Below are positions 1 to 6,639 of a stretch of 6,677 nucleotides of DNA, piece after piece. Below the pieces are notes generated by a model. The model saw only the letters and a list, made by a program, of their open reading frames with translations. It ran no database searches and had not been told where the DNA came from. Both the position numbers and the translations under genes were made by a program. The stretch is from Lachnospiraceae bacterium UBA3785 (GTDB lineage: Bacteria > Bacillota > Clostridia > Lachnospirales > Lachnospiraceae). The stretch is taken from contig DFFD01000068.1 of NCBI GenBank assembly GCA_002369495.1, forward strand, positions 1-6,677, in the 5' to 3' direction. The stretch's first letter is position 1, and every line of letters begins with the position of its first letter.

Positions 1-1861
1 CCTCAAGGAATGACGGATCCTTCAGTTCTTCTTCGCTGACCGCCTCCGCAAACAGCTTTTCGGCTTCCCCGAGCGCCGTCAGGGTCATCTCCCTGGCCAG
101 CGCCCGCAGCGTTTCGACCGCACCCTCGTCGGCGGCGCGCTTCCGTTCCGCGGCATCCAGGGCTTTTCTGGCGGCGTCCACCTTCGCCTTGTCAGGCGCA
201 TCTTCCTCTGTGCCGGCAAACCGGCCGATATCCCGGCTTCCGAGCACGCTTCCGCAGACCGGGCACGCAGCCGTCCCCTCGCGCAGGACTCTCTCCCGGA
301 GCTCGCCGGCAAGGATCCCGGCCTGGCCGGCGATAAACCGCTGATAGAGCCCGCTGTAGCGGGCCATCTTCTCCGATGCTTCCCGGGCGCTCTCCCTGAG
401 CGCCCCGGAAGCTTCCGTAAATTCGCGTTCCTTCTCCCGGATCTTTGCCGCCCTGGCGGCAAGACCGTCTCGGCCCGTGAGACGTTCCAGATCCTCCCCG
501 GCCTTTTCGCACGCGCTCCTGCACCTTTCAGCCGCGCCGTCCGCGTTCTCGAGCGCCTTAAGCTCGTTCTTCCGCCGCTCGATCAGCGCTGTCGTCTCCT
601 CTTCCTGCTTCCGTGCCTTCCCGGCCCGCTCTTCCGCCGCGTCGGCCTCCCTGAGGGCTGTTCGCTGCTCAGCAAGAGCCTTGTCAAGCTCATCAAAGAG
701 CGGCAGCTGCTCCTCCAGGGCCCTGACCGCACTTCTTATATCATCCGCTTTCTTCTTCTGCGACTCATCGCGGGTGCGGACTTCTTCGGCCGCCATGAGG
801 GCCGCCTTGTGCGACGCAAGCTTCTCCCCGAAGTCCCGGATCTTCGCTTCATTGTCCGCAAATGCCTTTCTGGCATCGCCGAAAGCCTTCACATGGGGCA
901 TGACCTCGTGCAGCGCCGTCTCCGCGCGCTCCCGCGCGGCCTTCCTCGCCGCCATCTCCGGCTCCGCCTCATCGAGCTCCGCAAGGTGCCGCCGCTTATC
1001 CGCCAGCTCGTCGAACTGCCGGTTCAGCTCCTTCGCAGCTCCCTGCTTCCGGTTCAGCGCGTCGAGCATCTTTCCCGCCTCGTCAGCTTCCAGGCCCAGC
1101 TTACCGGAGGCTTTCTTCTCCTCCCCGATCAGGGTCTCGAGGTTCCCGCACAGCGCGGGATTGCCCGGGAAAAACCGGATCTCCTCCTCCGCCGTGAGGC
1201 CCTCCGGCCGCTGAAATGAATTATCCATCACGCTCGCGATAATCTTACGCCTGCTGCTCCGCTCAATCCCGAGCTTCTTTCTTGCCGCTGCAAGCAGCTC
1301 TGCGTAATATTCCGAGAGCCGGTTGTCGAAGAGTTCTCCGAGAATTTTATTTTTCTCGTCGCTGTTTGCCTTCAGGAACTTGCTGAACTCCCCCTGCGCG
1401 AGCATGACGATCTTCCGGAACTGGTTCGCGTCCATCCCGAGAAGCTCCTGCACGCGCTTCGTCACGAAACGGGCGCCCTGGATCGGATCCCGGTCCGGCT
1501 CGAAGAGCTCGGCGTCGATCTTCGGATCCCCGTAAGCGTCCTCCGCACCGCGTTTCTTCTGAAAATGGATCCTTCTCTCTACCGTGCACTCCCTGCCGTT
1601 CTCGGAAAATACAAGCCGCACCACCGTATCCTCCGACTTCTCCGCAAAATCGGAGTGCATCATCTCCGGCTGCCGGTCCTCCTTGTCCGTCCCGCTCGTG
1701 ACCCCGTAGAGCGCAAATACGATCGCGTCAAAGATCGTCGTCTTGCCCGCCCCGGTGTCACCGGTGATCAGAAAGAGCCCGCTCTTCAGCTCCGAGAACG
1801 GGACCTTTGTCTTCTCCGCATAGGACCCGAACGCGGTCATCTCCAGTTCAATCGGTCTCAT
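1..1861 (-). CDS. sbcC: SbcC exonuclease subunit, ATPase (N-terminal 620 residues, partial)
   Basis: Large SMC/Rad50-like subunit of the SbcCD nuclease, which opens DNA hairpins and trims blocked double-strand ends. The reading frame is uninterrupted from ATG at 1861 to the window edge, so the gene is cut, not broken; family members are usually about 1,000 or more residues, so roughly the C-terminal 40% is missing. Visible: Walker A GDTGAGKT at residues 34-41 (Lys40), the Q-loop region MLAQGEFSKFL at 153-163 (Gln156), then a long Glu/Lys/Arg/Ala-rich stretch to about 520 consistent with one coiled-coil arm. The zinc hook CPVC lies at residues 533-536 (bases 254-265). The returning coil, Walker B and signature motif would lie off the left edge. 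The start is supported by AAGGGGG 6 bases upstream and by the 14-base overlap with the end of sbcD, implying translational coupling. Identification is firm. Confidence 0.96.
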   Translation of the reverse strand, partial: MRPIELEMTAFGSYAEKTKVPFSELKSGLFLITGDTGAGKTTIFDAIVFALYGVTSGTDKEDRQPEMMHSDFAEKSEDTVVRLVFSENGRECTVERRIHFQKKRGAEDAYGDPKIDAELFEPDRDPIQGARFVTKRVQELLGMDANQFRKIVMLAQGEFSKFLKANSDEKNKILGELFDNRLSEYYAELLAAARKKLGIERSSRRKIIASVMDNSFQRPEGLTAEEEIRFFPGNPALCGNLETLIGEEKKASGKLGLEADEAGKMLDALNRKQGAAKELNRQFDELADKRRHLAELDEAEPEMAARKAARERAETALHEVMPHVKAFGDARKAFADNEAKIRDFGEKLASHKAALMAAEEVRTRDESQKKKADDIRSAVRALEEQLPLFDELDKALAEQRTALREADAAEERAGKARKQEEETTALIERRKNELKALENADGAAERCRSACEKAGEDLERLTGRDGLAARAAKIREKEREFTEASGALRESAREASEKMARYSGLYQRFIAGQAGILAGELRERVLREGTAACPVCGSVLGSRDIGRFAGTEEDAPDKAKVDAARKALDAAERKRAADEGAVETLRALAREMTLTALGEAEKLFAEAVSEEELKDPSFLE

Positions 1862-3101
1862 GGTTCGCCCCCTTCTCAAGCATAGCCTCAAGCAGCCGGT
1901 CAACAACGCTCTCCGCGGGCTTTCCGTCGATGTCCGCATGCGCCGCAAGTTCCTCCGCATACTTCAGAAAATGAAGATCTCTCTCATCGACCTCCGCTCC
2001 GCCGGATCTCTCCGCGTAGAATGACGAGAAGAGCTCGGAGAGCGGGCGCTCGCGCACATCCTCAGGATTCACGGTGCCGGCTGTCCCGGAGAACTCCCGG
2101 TACACTGAGCAAAGCTCCATGAGGACGCTGTCATGTGCCTCCGCAAGCCTGCGCAGGTGGTCCGCAACCGCCGGGGCGACGGTCCGGTCCGTCACGACGA
2201 TCCGCAGGTATTCCCCGCGCATCTCCGTGCTCTCCATCTCGCTCCGCAGCTCCTCATAGCTCCCCTTAAGCTCACGCATGGGGTGAAGCGGCTCGATGCT
2301 GAGCGTCTCCACGACCGGCTTTGTGCCCTTCTCTCCCAGCGTCACGAGAAGCGGGCCTTTCCTGGCCTGCCTTGTCTCATCAAAATGATAGCAGAGCGGA
2401 GACCCCGCAAAGCGGACTTCCGGCCGGCCCACCGGGTAGGCCGCGTGGATGTGGCCCAGGGCCGCGTAATCGAAGAGGTCGAACGCGGTGTAATCCACCT
2501 GGCCGACGCCGCCGACCATGGATTCCGAGCCGCCGCGCTCCCCATCCTTGCCGCCCGCGGTGACGTTCTGGTGGGCGAGGATCACATTTCTTTCCTCCGT
2601 CCGGATCTCCGAGACCTCCAGCAGCCGGCGCACCGCGGCGTCGTAGCCGCGGATCTCGGGGTCTTTCAGTTTTTCCGCGGCCAGTGCCGGGAAAATGTAA
2701 GGCATCATATAAAAATTCACAGGCCCGTACTCATCCGTCAGGGTCACGCGGGGGATCTTTCCGCCCTCCGGGAGAACACCCGCGATGTGCAGGTTCTCCC
2801 GCGCAAGCAGCTCCCCGCCGAAGGCGAGGCGCTGCCCCGAATCGTGGTTCCCCGCGATGAGGAGAACCGGGACAGAGAGGTTCACCAGGCCGGTCAGCAG
2901 GCGGCTTAAGAGCGCCACCGCGTCCCCCGAGGGGCTCGAGCGGTCGTAGACGTCCCCCGCGATGAGGACCGTGTCCGGGGAGACCTCCTCCGCCAGTTCG
3001 AGAAAGCGGTCAACAAAATACGGCTGGTCCCCGTTCTCGATGAGGGAGACGCCGTGGATGGTTTTTCCGAGATGAAGGTCGGCGATGTGCAGAAATCTCA
3101 T
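1848..3101 (-). CDS. sbcD: SbcD exonuclease subunit, metallophosphoesterase
   Basis: Nuclease subunit of SbcCD (Mre11 relative), giving Mn-dependent exonuclease and hairpin endonuclease activity. At 417 residues it is of normal family length (about 390-420). All phosphoesterase metal-site motifs are visible: D8-L-H10, GDVYDR at 49-54, GNHD at 84-87, H177 in ILAHQN, and GHIH at 216-219. The C-terminal third (from about residue 270) is the less conserved capping and SbcC-contact region. The start at 3101 was chosen because AAGGAG at 3109-3114 lies 7 bases upstream; the ATG at 3107 is only 1 base from it. The longer frame to 3224 would run through the promoter and the palindrome. The gene leads the sbcDC operon and its TGA lies inside the start of sbcC. 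Confidence 0.96.
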   Translation of the reverse strand: MRFLHIADLHLGKTIHGVSLIENGDQPYFVDRFLELAEEVSPDTVLIAGDVYDRSSPSGDAVALLSRLLTGLVNLSVPVLLIAGNHDSGQRLAFGGELLARENLHIAGVLPEGGKIPRVTLTDEYGPVNFYMMPYIFPALAAEKLKDPEIRGYDAAVRRLLEVSEIRTEERNVILAHQNVTAGGKDGERGGSESMVGGVGQVDYTAFDLFDYAALGHIHAAYPVGRPEVRFAGSPLCYHFDETRQARKGPLLVTLGEKGTKPVVETLSIEPLHPMRELKGSYEELRSEMESTEMRGEYLRIVVTDRTVAPAVADHLRRLAEAHDSVLMELCSVYREFSGTAGTVNPEDVRERPLSELFSSFYAERSGGAEVDERDLHFLKYAEELAAHADIDGKPAESVVDRLLEAMLEKGANHETD

Positions 3102-3108
3102 GTGCATG

Positions 3109-3114
3109 CTCCTT
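3109..3114 (-). promoter_or_regulatory. Ribosome binding site deciding the sbcD start
   Basis: AAGGAG on the minus strand, 7 bases before ATG 3101 but only 1 base before ATG 3107. The spacing favours the downstream ATG, giving a protein that begins MRFLHIADLHLG, as expected for SbcD. Confidence 0.85.
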
Positions 3115-3141
3115 GTGTGTCTTGTTTCCGGTTCCTTACGC

Positions 3142-3150
3142 ATTATACCA
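3142..3150 (-). promoter_or_regulatory. Extended -10 promoter of sbcDC
   Basis: TGGTATAAT on the minus strand is a perfect -10 with the TGn extension, about 41 bases upstream of the sbcD ATG, predicting a leader of about 35 bases. With a 17-base spacer the -35 hexamer would be 3165-3170 (CCCCTC on this strand), which does not resemble TTGACA and falls inside the left arm of the palindrome. The promoter therefore probably relies on the extended -10 element. Confidence 0.75.
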
Positions 3151-3160
3151 CAGTTTTTGC

Positions 3161-3242
3161 GGCTGAGGGGACGGTTCTCAGCATGTAAAAGCGGTTCTCG
3201 AAAGAGAACTGCTTTTACACGCACAGAACCGTCCCTGCAGCC
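3161..3242. repeat. 82-base imperfect palindrome with GAAA loop, REP/MITE-like
   Basis: Two 39-base arms (3161-3199 and 3204-3242) are reverse complements with 6 mismatches by hand alignment, separated by GAAA at 3200-3203. The innermost 6 bases, GTTCTC/GAGAAC, pair perfectly and are followed by a second well-paired block, GTAAAAGC/GCTTTTAC. The outer block GGGACGGTTCT/AGAACCGTCCC is the part shared with the element at the right end of the window. No T-run follows either arm and it lies outside both predicted transcripts, so it does not look like a terminator. It resembles a dispersed non-autonomous palindromic repeat; no transposase is present here. Confidence 0.85.
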
Positions 3243-3306
3243 GTTGGTGAAGCTTCCCTTTTGTGCCCCGTCCCTGCAGCCGTTGGTGAAGCTTCCCTTT
3301 TGTGCC
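3229..3306. repeat. Two exact tandem copies of a 39-base unit
   Basis: Copy 1 is 3229-3267 and copy 2 is 3268-3306; they are identical and directly abutting, starting CCGTCCCTGCAG and ending TTTTGTGCC. The first 14 bases of copy 1 are also the outer end of the right arm of the palindrome. Bases from 3309 (GTCCCCTCAGCC) resemble the start of a third, decayed copy with two mismatches over 12 bases. Read on the minus strand the junction GGGACGGGGCACAAAA resembles the element at 6640-6677. Confidence 0.9.
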
Positions 3307-3341
3307 TTGTCCCCTCAGCCCCCCTCACATTTCACATTTGT

Positions 3342-3372
3342 TTACCGTTTCTTCACAAATATCGTGTATAAT
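3342..3372 (+). promoter_or_regulatory. Predicted promoter of the alarmone synthetase/two-component operon
   Basis: A perfect TATAAT at 3367-3372 lies 30 bases before the ATG at 3403. The best -35 candidate is TTTACC at 3342-3347, with a longish 19-base spacer; TTGTTT at 3338-3343 is too far. The -10 is convincing, the -35 weak, which may mean an activator helps. A 7-base direct repeat, CACATTT at 3326-3332 and 3333-3339, sits just upstream. Confidence 0.6.
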
Positions 3373-3402
3373 ACCCTCATCAACCCAAGGGAGTACCAGA
3401 TC

Positions 3403-3996
3403 ATGTCCGAAACCAGCATCTACGGTTCCCGCCTGCCCGACCTTACGCGGGTGATGAACCTCATCCTTGACGAGATCGCCTCCGTCCGGGCCGGCCTCAC
3501 CGAAAAGAACGGCTCCGACCCGGTCGAGCACCTGCTCGCCCGCATCAAATCCGAGGAGAGCATGCGCGAAAAATGCCGCCGCAAAGGCTTCCCCGAAACC
3601 GAGCACTCCGCGCTCGTCCTCATTCACGACGCGATCGGCATCCGCGTCGTCTGCTCCTTCGTCGACGACGTCTACACGATCCGCGGCCGCCTCATCTCGA
3701 TGCCCGGGTTCACCGTCGTCGAGGAGAAGGACTATATCAAAAAATGCAAACCCAACGGCTACCGCAGCCTCCACCTGATCCTGCGCTCGGACGACGGATT
3801 TTACGCCGAGATCCAGCTCCGCACGATCTCCATGGACGTCTGGGCCGCCCTCGAGCACCACATGCGCTACAAGAAACACATCGGCGGAAACACGGCCCTC
3901 ATCACTGCGGAGCTCAAGCGCTGCGCGGACGAGCTCGCCTCCACCGACCTCTCGATGCAGACGATCCGGGACATGATCCTGGAGGAAGGAGACTGA
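3403..3996 (+). CDS. RelQ-like small alarmone synthetase (RelA/SpoT-domain GTP pyrophosphokinase family)
   Basis: Stand-alone (p)ppGpp synthetase, 197 residues, transferring pyrophosphate from ATP to GDP or GTP. Visible synthetase features: the basic substrate segment R47-I-K49 with S53; the metal-binding Asp in HDAIGIRVV (D76); FVDDVYTI at 86-93; YIKKCKPNGYRSLH at 111-124 for nucleotide binding; AEIQLRT with the catalytic Glu (E136); and W147-AALEHH at 147-153. There is no HD hydrolase domain and no TGS or ACT regulatory domain. It is slightly shorter than typical RelQ (about 210), with a shorter loop before AEIQLRT. AAGGGAG at 3387-3393, 9 bases upstream, supports the ATG at 3403; the frame stays open upstream to 3085, but only through repeats and promoter. 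It is the first gene of the operon and ends 1 base before the response regulator. Family is firm; which nucleotide it makes, and the exact subgroup, are inferred. Confidence 0.92.
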   Translation: MSETSIYGSRLPDLTRVMNLILDEIASVRAGLTEKNGSDPVEHLLARIKSEESMREKCRRKGFPETEHSALVLIHDAIGIRVVCSFVDDVYTIRGRLISMPGFTVVEEKDYIKKCKPNGYRSLHLILRSDDGFYAEIQLRTISMDVWAALEHHMRYKKHIGGNTALITAELKRCADELASTDLSMQTIRDMILEEGD

Positions 3997-3997
3997 C

Positions 3998-4666
3998 ATG
4001 AAACTTCTTCTTGCGGAAGATACCCGGGACCTGAACCGCGCCGTCGCCGCGGTCCTCTCCCATGAAGGCTACACCGTCGACTCGGCGTTCGACGGCGAGG
4101 AGGCGCTTTCATTTTTAAAGGAAAACAGCTACGATTCGATCATCCTCGACATCATGATGCCGAAGCTCTCCGGCATCGAGGTGCTCACGGAACTGCGGAA
4201 AATGAACGACACGACGCCGGTCCTGCTTCTCACCGCCAAGGCCGAGGTGGACGACAAGGTCGCCGGCCTCGACGCCGGGGCCGATGACTACCTGACCAAG
4301 CCCTTCGCAATGAAGGAGCTCCTGGCCCGCATCCGCTCGATGACCCGCCGGCACACCCGCTACAGCGCCGAGGAGCTCCGCTTCGAGGACCTCGTACTGC
4401 GCTCGGAAAGCCTCGAGCTCGCCGCGGAAAATACCGTCCGCCTCTCCATGAAAGAATACGAACTCATGCGCCTGCTCATCGCGAGCCCCGGCAAGGAGCT
4501 GTCCACGGACTTTATCCTGAGTCAGCTCTGGGGCAGCGAACCCGGGGCGGACACGGACACCGTCTATCTTTACATTTCCTACCTGAAAGGCAAGCTCCGG
4601 GCCGTCGCGGCCGGGGCAGTCATTGAAGGCGCGCGCGGAGGGAGCTACAGGCTCGTGAAGGCATGA
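3998..4666 (+). CDS. OmpR/PhoB-family response regulator
   Basis: Cytoplasmic DNA-binding regulator of 222 residues, expected to be phosphorylated by the histidine kinase encoded next. The receiver domain (about 1-117) has the acidic pair E7-D8, phosphoacceptor D51 in LDIMMP, switch T79 and K101 in TKPF. A short linker leads to a winged-helix domain (about 124-222) with the expected LSMKEYELMRLL helix and the recognition-helix region around TVYLYISYLKGKL. Nothing key is missing. AAGGAG at 3986-3991, 6 bases before the ATG, is a strong ribosome binding site within the end of the synthetase gene, only 1 base separates the two genes, and its stop overlaps the kinase start. The target genes cannot be told from sequence. 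Confidence 0.96.
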   Translation: MKLLLAEDTRDLNRAVAAVLSHEGYTVDSAFDGEEALSFLKENSYDSIILDIMMPKLSGIEVLTELRKMNDTTPVLLLTAKAEVDDKVAGLDAGADDYLTKPFAMKELLARIRSMTRRHTRYSAEELRFEDLVLRSESLELAAENTVRLSMKEYELMRLLIASPGKELSTDFILSQLWGSEPGADTDTVYLYISYLKGKLRAVAAGAVIEGARGGSYRLVKA

Positions 4667-5946
4667 ACAGTGAATCTATCCGAAAGCTCAGAAGAAAATT
4701 CGTCCTCATCTCGATGCTCTCCATCGCGGCGGTCGTGCTGTTCATTTCCGGCTTCATCAACGCCGCGAACCTGATCAGCACCCGCCGGCAGATCCGGGAG
4801 GTGCTGACCTACATCTGCGACAACAACGGGGATCTCACGCAGGGCACGGAAGGCCCCCCGGAGAACGAGACGGAGGACATCGACCTCTCGCTCTTCTCGG
4901 TGTTCGGGCACGGGCTCATCAGCGCGAACCTCTATCCGGAGTTCCGCTACGCGACGCGCTACTTCACGGTCCTCTTCGACGAGGACGACGAGGTGGCCTC
5001 GGTCAAGACCGGCCACATCTCCGCGGTCGCAAAGGAGCAGGCGGAGGAGCTCGCGCGGAAGGTCCGCGGCCGCTTCCTCTCCTTCGGAAACTACAGCGTC
5101 TACTATTACATGGTCCGGGAAAATGAAGACGGCACCGCCATCGTCGCCTTCCTCGACTGCACCGCCCAGGTCGCGGTCAATCTCCGCGTGCTCTACGCCT
5201 CCCTGATCATCTGTTTCGGGGGCATGCTGCTGGTCTTCTGGCCGGTCTGGCATTTCTCGAACTGGGCGATCCAGCCCGAGCTCCGCGCTGTCAGCCGGCA
5301 GAAGCAGTTCATCACGAACGCGAGCCACGAGCTCAAGACCCCGCTCGCGGTCATACGGGCCAACACGGAAGTCCTCGAGATGATCGAAGGAGAAAATGAA
5401 TGGACCGCCTCCACGATGCGCCAGGTCGACCGCATGAGCGGTCTCATCGGCAACCTGGTGCAGATCGCGCGGGCCGAGGAGCGGGCCGACAAGTCCCGGA
5501 TGACCTCCCTCCCGCTCTCCAGATGCGTCGCGGAGACCGTCGACACCTTCGAGCCGGTCGCCACCTCGGACAGCAAAAAGCTGGTCCGCGAGATCGCGGA
5601 CGATGTGACGATTATCGCGGACGAAGGCGCGATGCGCCAGCTCGTCTCCCTGCTCATCGACAACGCGATCAAGTACTGCGACGAGGGCGGCACGGTCACG
5701 GTCCGTCTGGACCGCAAAGGGAAATTCGCCCGCCTGACCGTCTCCAACGACTTCAAGGCCGGTGCAGGCGTCGACTACTCCCGCTTCTTCGAGCGCTTCT
5801 ACCGCCAGGACAAGTCCCACAACACGGAGAAGGGCGGCTACGGGATCGGACTCTCGATCGCGGAGAGCATCGTCCGCCAGTACGACGGGACGATCGGGGT
5901 CTCCTGGTCGAACGGCGTCATTTCCTTCACCTGCCAGATTCCTTAA
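4663..5946 (+). CDS. Membrane sensor histidine kinase
   Basis: Partner kinase of the preceding response regulator, 427 residues. A basic N-terminus is followed by membrane segment 1 (about 13-35), an extracytoplasmic sensor domain of about 140 residues, membrane segment 2 (about 176-197), and a short linker with no room for a full HAMP domain. The DHp domain has SHELKTP at 221-227 (phosphorylated H222). The ATPase domain has the N box LIDNAIKY (N334), the F box FFERFYR at 375-381 and the G2 box GGYGIGLSIA at 391-400. The usual DxGxG G1 box is not recognisable (SNDFKAGAG instead), which I recall as common in a clostridial kinase subgroup. The sensor is acidic (DEDDE at 106-110) and holds two cysteines, C52 and C166. 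Start by ATGA overlap with the regulator; the nearest purine-rich site (4637-4644) is 18 bases away, so translation is probably coupled. Signal unknown. Confidence 0.95.
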   Translation: MNSESIRKLRRKFVLISMLSIAAVVLFISGFINAANLISTRRQIREVLTYICDNNGDLTQGTEGPPENETEDIDLSLFSVFGHGLISANLYPEFRYATRYFTVLFDEDDEVASVKTGHISAVAKEQAEELARKVRGRFLSFGNYSVYYYMVRENEDGTAIVAFLDCTAQVAVNLRVLYASLIICFGGMLLVFWPVWHFSNWAIQPELRAVSRQKQFITNASHELKTPLAVIRANTEVLEMIEGENEWTASTMRQVDRMSGLIGNLVQIARAEERADKSRMTSLPLSRCVAETVDTFEPVATSDSKKLVREIADDVTIIADEGAMRQLVSLLIDNAIKYCDEGGTVTVRLDRKGKFARLTVSNDFKAGAGVDYSRFFERFYRQDKSHNTEKGGYGIGLSIAESIVRQYDGTIGVSWSNGVISFTCQIP

Positions 5947-5954
5947 AAATTTTT

Positions 5955-5995
5955 CAGCGCACATGCCGTTTTGACGCGCAGTGTGCTGTTTTTTT
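5955..5995 (+). terminator. Intrinsic terminator of the synthetase/regulator/kinase operon
   Basis: CAGCGCAC at 5955-5962 pairs with GTGTGCTG at 5981-5988 (eight pairs, one G-U), extended by TGC/GCA past a bulged A, and followed directly by seven Ts at 5989-5995. It begins 8 bases after the kinase stop codon. An A-run and T-run before the stem (5945-5954) could allow some function on the other strand. Confidence 0.88.
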
Positions 5996-6041
5996 GTCAT
6001 ATTTACACAAACTTTACCCTGTATTCCCGAATATTTTCGTT

Positions 6042-6071
6042 TTTACGTAAACCGCATTTTCATGTTATACT
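6042..6071 (+). promoter_or_regulatory. Extended -10 promoter of the CarD-family gene
   Basis: TGTTATACT at 6063-6071 is a TGn-extended -10 (TATACT); TTTACG at 6042-6047 is a fair -35 with an 18-base spacer. The predicted leader is about 50 bases. A perfect 10-base palindrome, TTTACGTAAA at 6042-6051, covers the -35 and could be an operator or chance in an AT-rich stretch. Confidence 0.72.
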
Positions 6072-6116
6072 ATAGGAAGAAAAATTTTCGATAAGTTTAC
6101 CTGATTACCGCACAAT

Positions 6117-6121
6117 GAGGA
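6117..6121 (+). promoter_or_regulatory. Ribosome binding site deciding the CarD-family start
   Basis: GAGGA lies 8 bases before the ATG at 6130. The in-frame ATG at 6115 overlaps this region and has no purine-rich site before it, so the start at 6130 is preferred. Confidence 0.8.
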
Positions 6122-6129
6122 TAGCAGCT

Positions 6130-6633
6130 ATGGAAAAAATCGAAATCAATGACGCCGTCGTCCATGTCCCCGAAGGGGTCTGCACTGTCACTTCCATCAT
6201 CGAACGCGATCTCGCGAGCCTCGGGATCCGCCGGTATTACGTACTCGAGCCGGTCTACGACCGCCGTTCAAAAATATTCATTCCGCTTGAGGGCGGCAAC
6301 ACGAAGGTCCGGGAACTCCCGAACCGCGATGAGGTGCTCTCCGTGATCGACGGGATTCCGGAGGCTGAATCTGTATGGGTTGAAAATGACAAGGCCCGCC
6401 TCGAGAGCTTCAGCTCCATCATCTCCCGCTGCGACCACCGCGAAATGATGCGTCTCGTCCACACCTTAAAGACCAAGCAGACCGAGAAAATGCGCACCGG
6501 CAAGAAGTTCCACAGCGCCGACGAGCGGATCTTCCGCGAGGCGGAGCGGATCCTCTTCGGCGAGTTCGGGTACGTGCTCGGGATCGAGCCGGACAAGGTC
6601 GGTGATTTTATCAAAGAGAGGCTTGAACAGTAA
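6130..6633 (+). CDS. CarD-family transcriptional regulator (CarD/CdnL/TRCF RNA polymerase-interacting domain)
   Basis: Protein of 167 residues matching the CarD family, whose studied members bind the RNA polymerase beta subunit and stabilise open promoter complexes, notably at rRNA promoters. Residues about 1-62 form the Tudor-like polymerase-interaction domain, with the family pattern NDAVVHVPEGVCTV (7-20), YYVLEPVYD (36-44) and IFIPLE (49-54). Residues about 66-165 form the helical DNA-contact domain, ending with the characteristic DERIFREAERILFGEFGYVLG (131-151). W83 is the only Trp and could be the one that wedges into DNA in other CarD proteins, though the alignment there is uncertain. 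It has its own promoter and lies past a terminator, so it is probably a separate transcript. The target promoters are unknown. No terminator is visible before the window ends. Confidence 0.93.
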   Translation: MEKIEINDAVVHVPEGVCTVTSIIERDLASLGIRRYYVLEPVYDRRSKIFIPLEGGNTKVRELPNRDEVLSVIDGIPEAESVWVENDKARLESFSSIISRCDHREMMRLVHTLKTKQTEKMRTGKKFHSADERIFREAERILFGEFGYVLGIEPDKVGDFIKERLEQ

Positions 6634-6639
6634 AAAAAC

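Noticed and set aside
477..1214. 245-residue plus-strand frame opposite sbcC
   Set aside because: Ser/Ala/Arg-rich composition is the mirror of the Glu/Lys/Ala coiled-coil codons of sbcC; no ribosome binding site or motif.
3102..3224. 41-codon N-terminal extension of SbcD
   Set aside because: It would place sequence before the conserved MRFLHIADLHLG start and cross the TATAAT promoter; AAGGAG spacing fits ATG 3101.
3161..3242. Palindrome as an intrinsic terminator, riboswitch or structured RNA
   Set aside because: No T-run on either side, and it lies upstream of both divergent promoters, so neither predicted transcript contains it.
3161..3306. CRISPR array
   Set aside because: The 39-base copies abut with no spacer, there are only two, and no cas gene is present.
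3085..3402. 106-codon in-frame N-terminal extension of the alarmone synthetase, including a 13-residue peptide repeated twice
   Set aside because: The 39-base tandem unit is a multiple of three, so the frame stays open by accident. The stretch runs through the sbcDC promoter, the palindrome and the operon's own -10, while a good ribosome binding site supports ATG 3403.
3325..3999. 224-residue minus-strand frame opposite the alarmone synthetase
   Set aside because: Asp/Ala/Val/Gly-rich shadow with no family resemblance; the plus strand encodes a clear RelA/SpoT synthetase domain.
4645..6000. 451-residue open frame on the minus strand across the kinase gene
   Set aside because: Antisense shadow of a GC-rich gene: the plus strand encodes a complete kinase with all major motifs, while the minus frame is a low-complexity Asp/Glu/Arg/Val-rich string with no domain, and it would cross the terminator.
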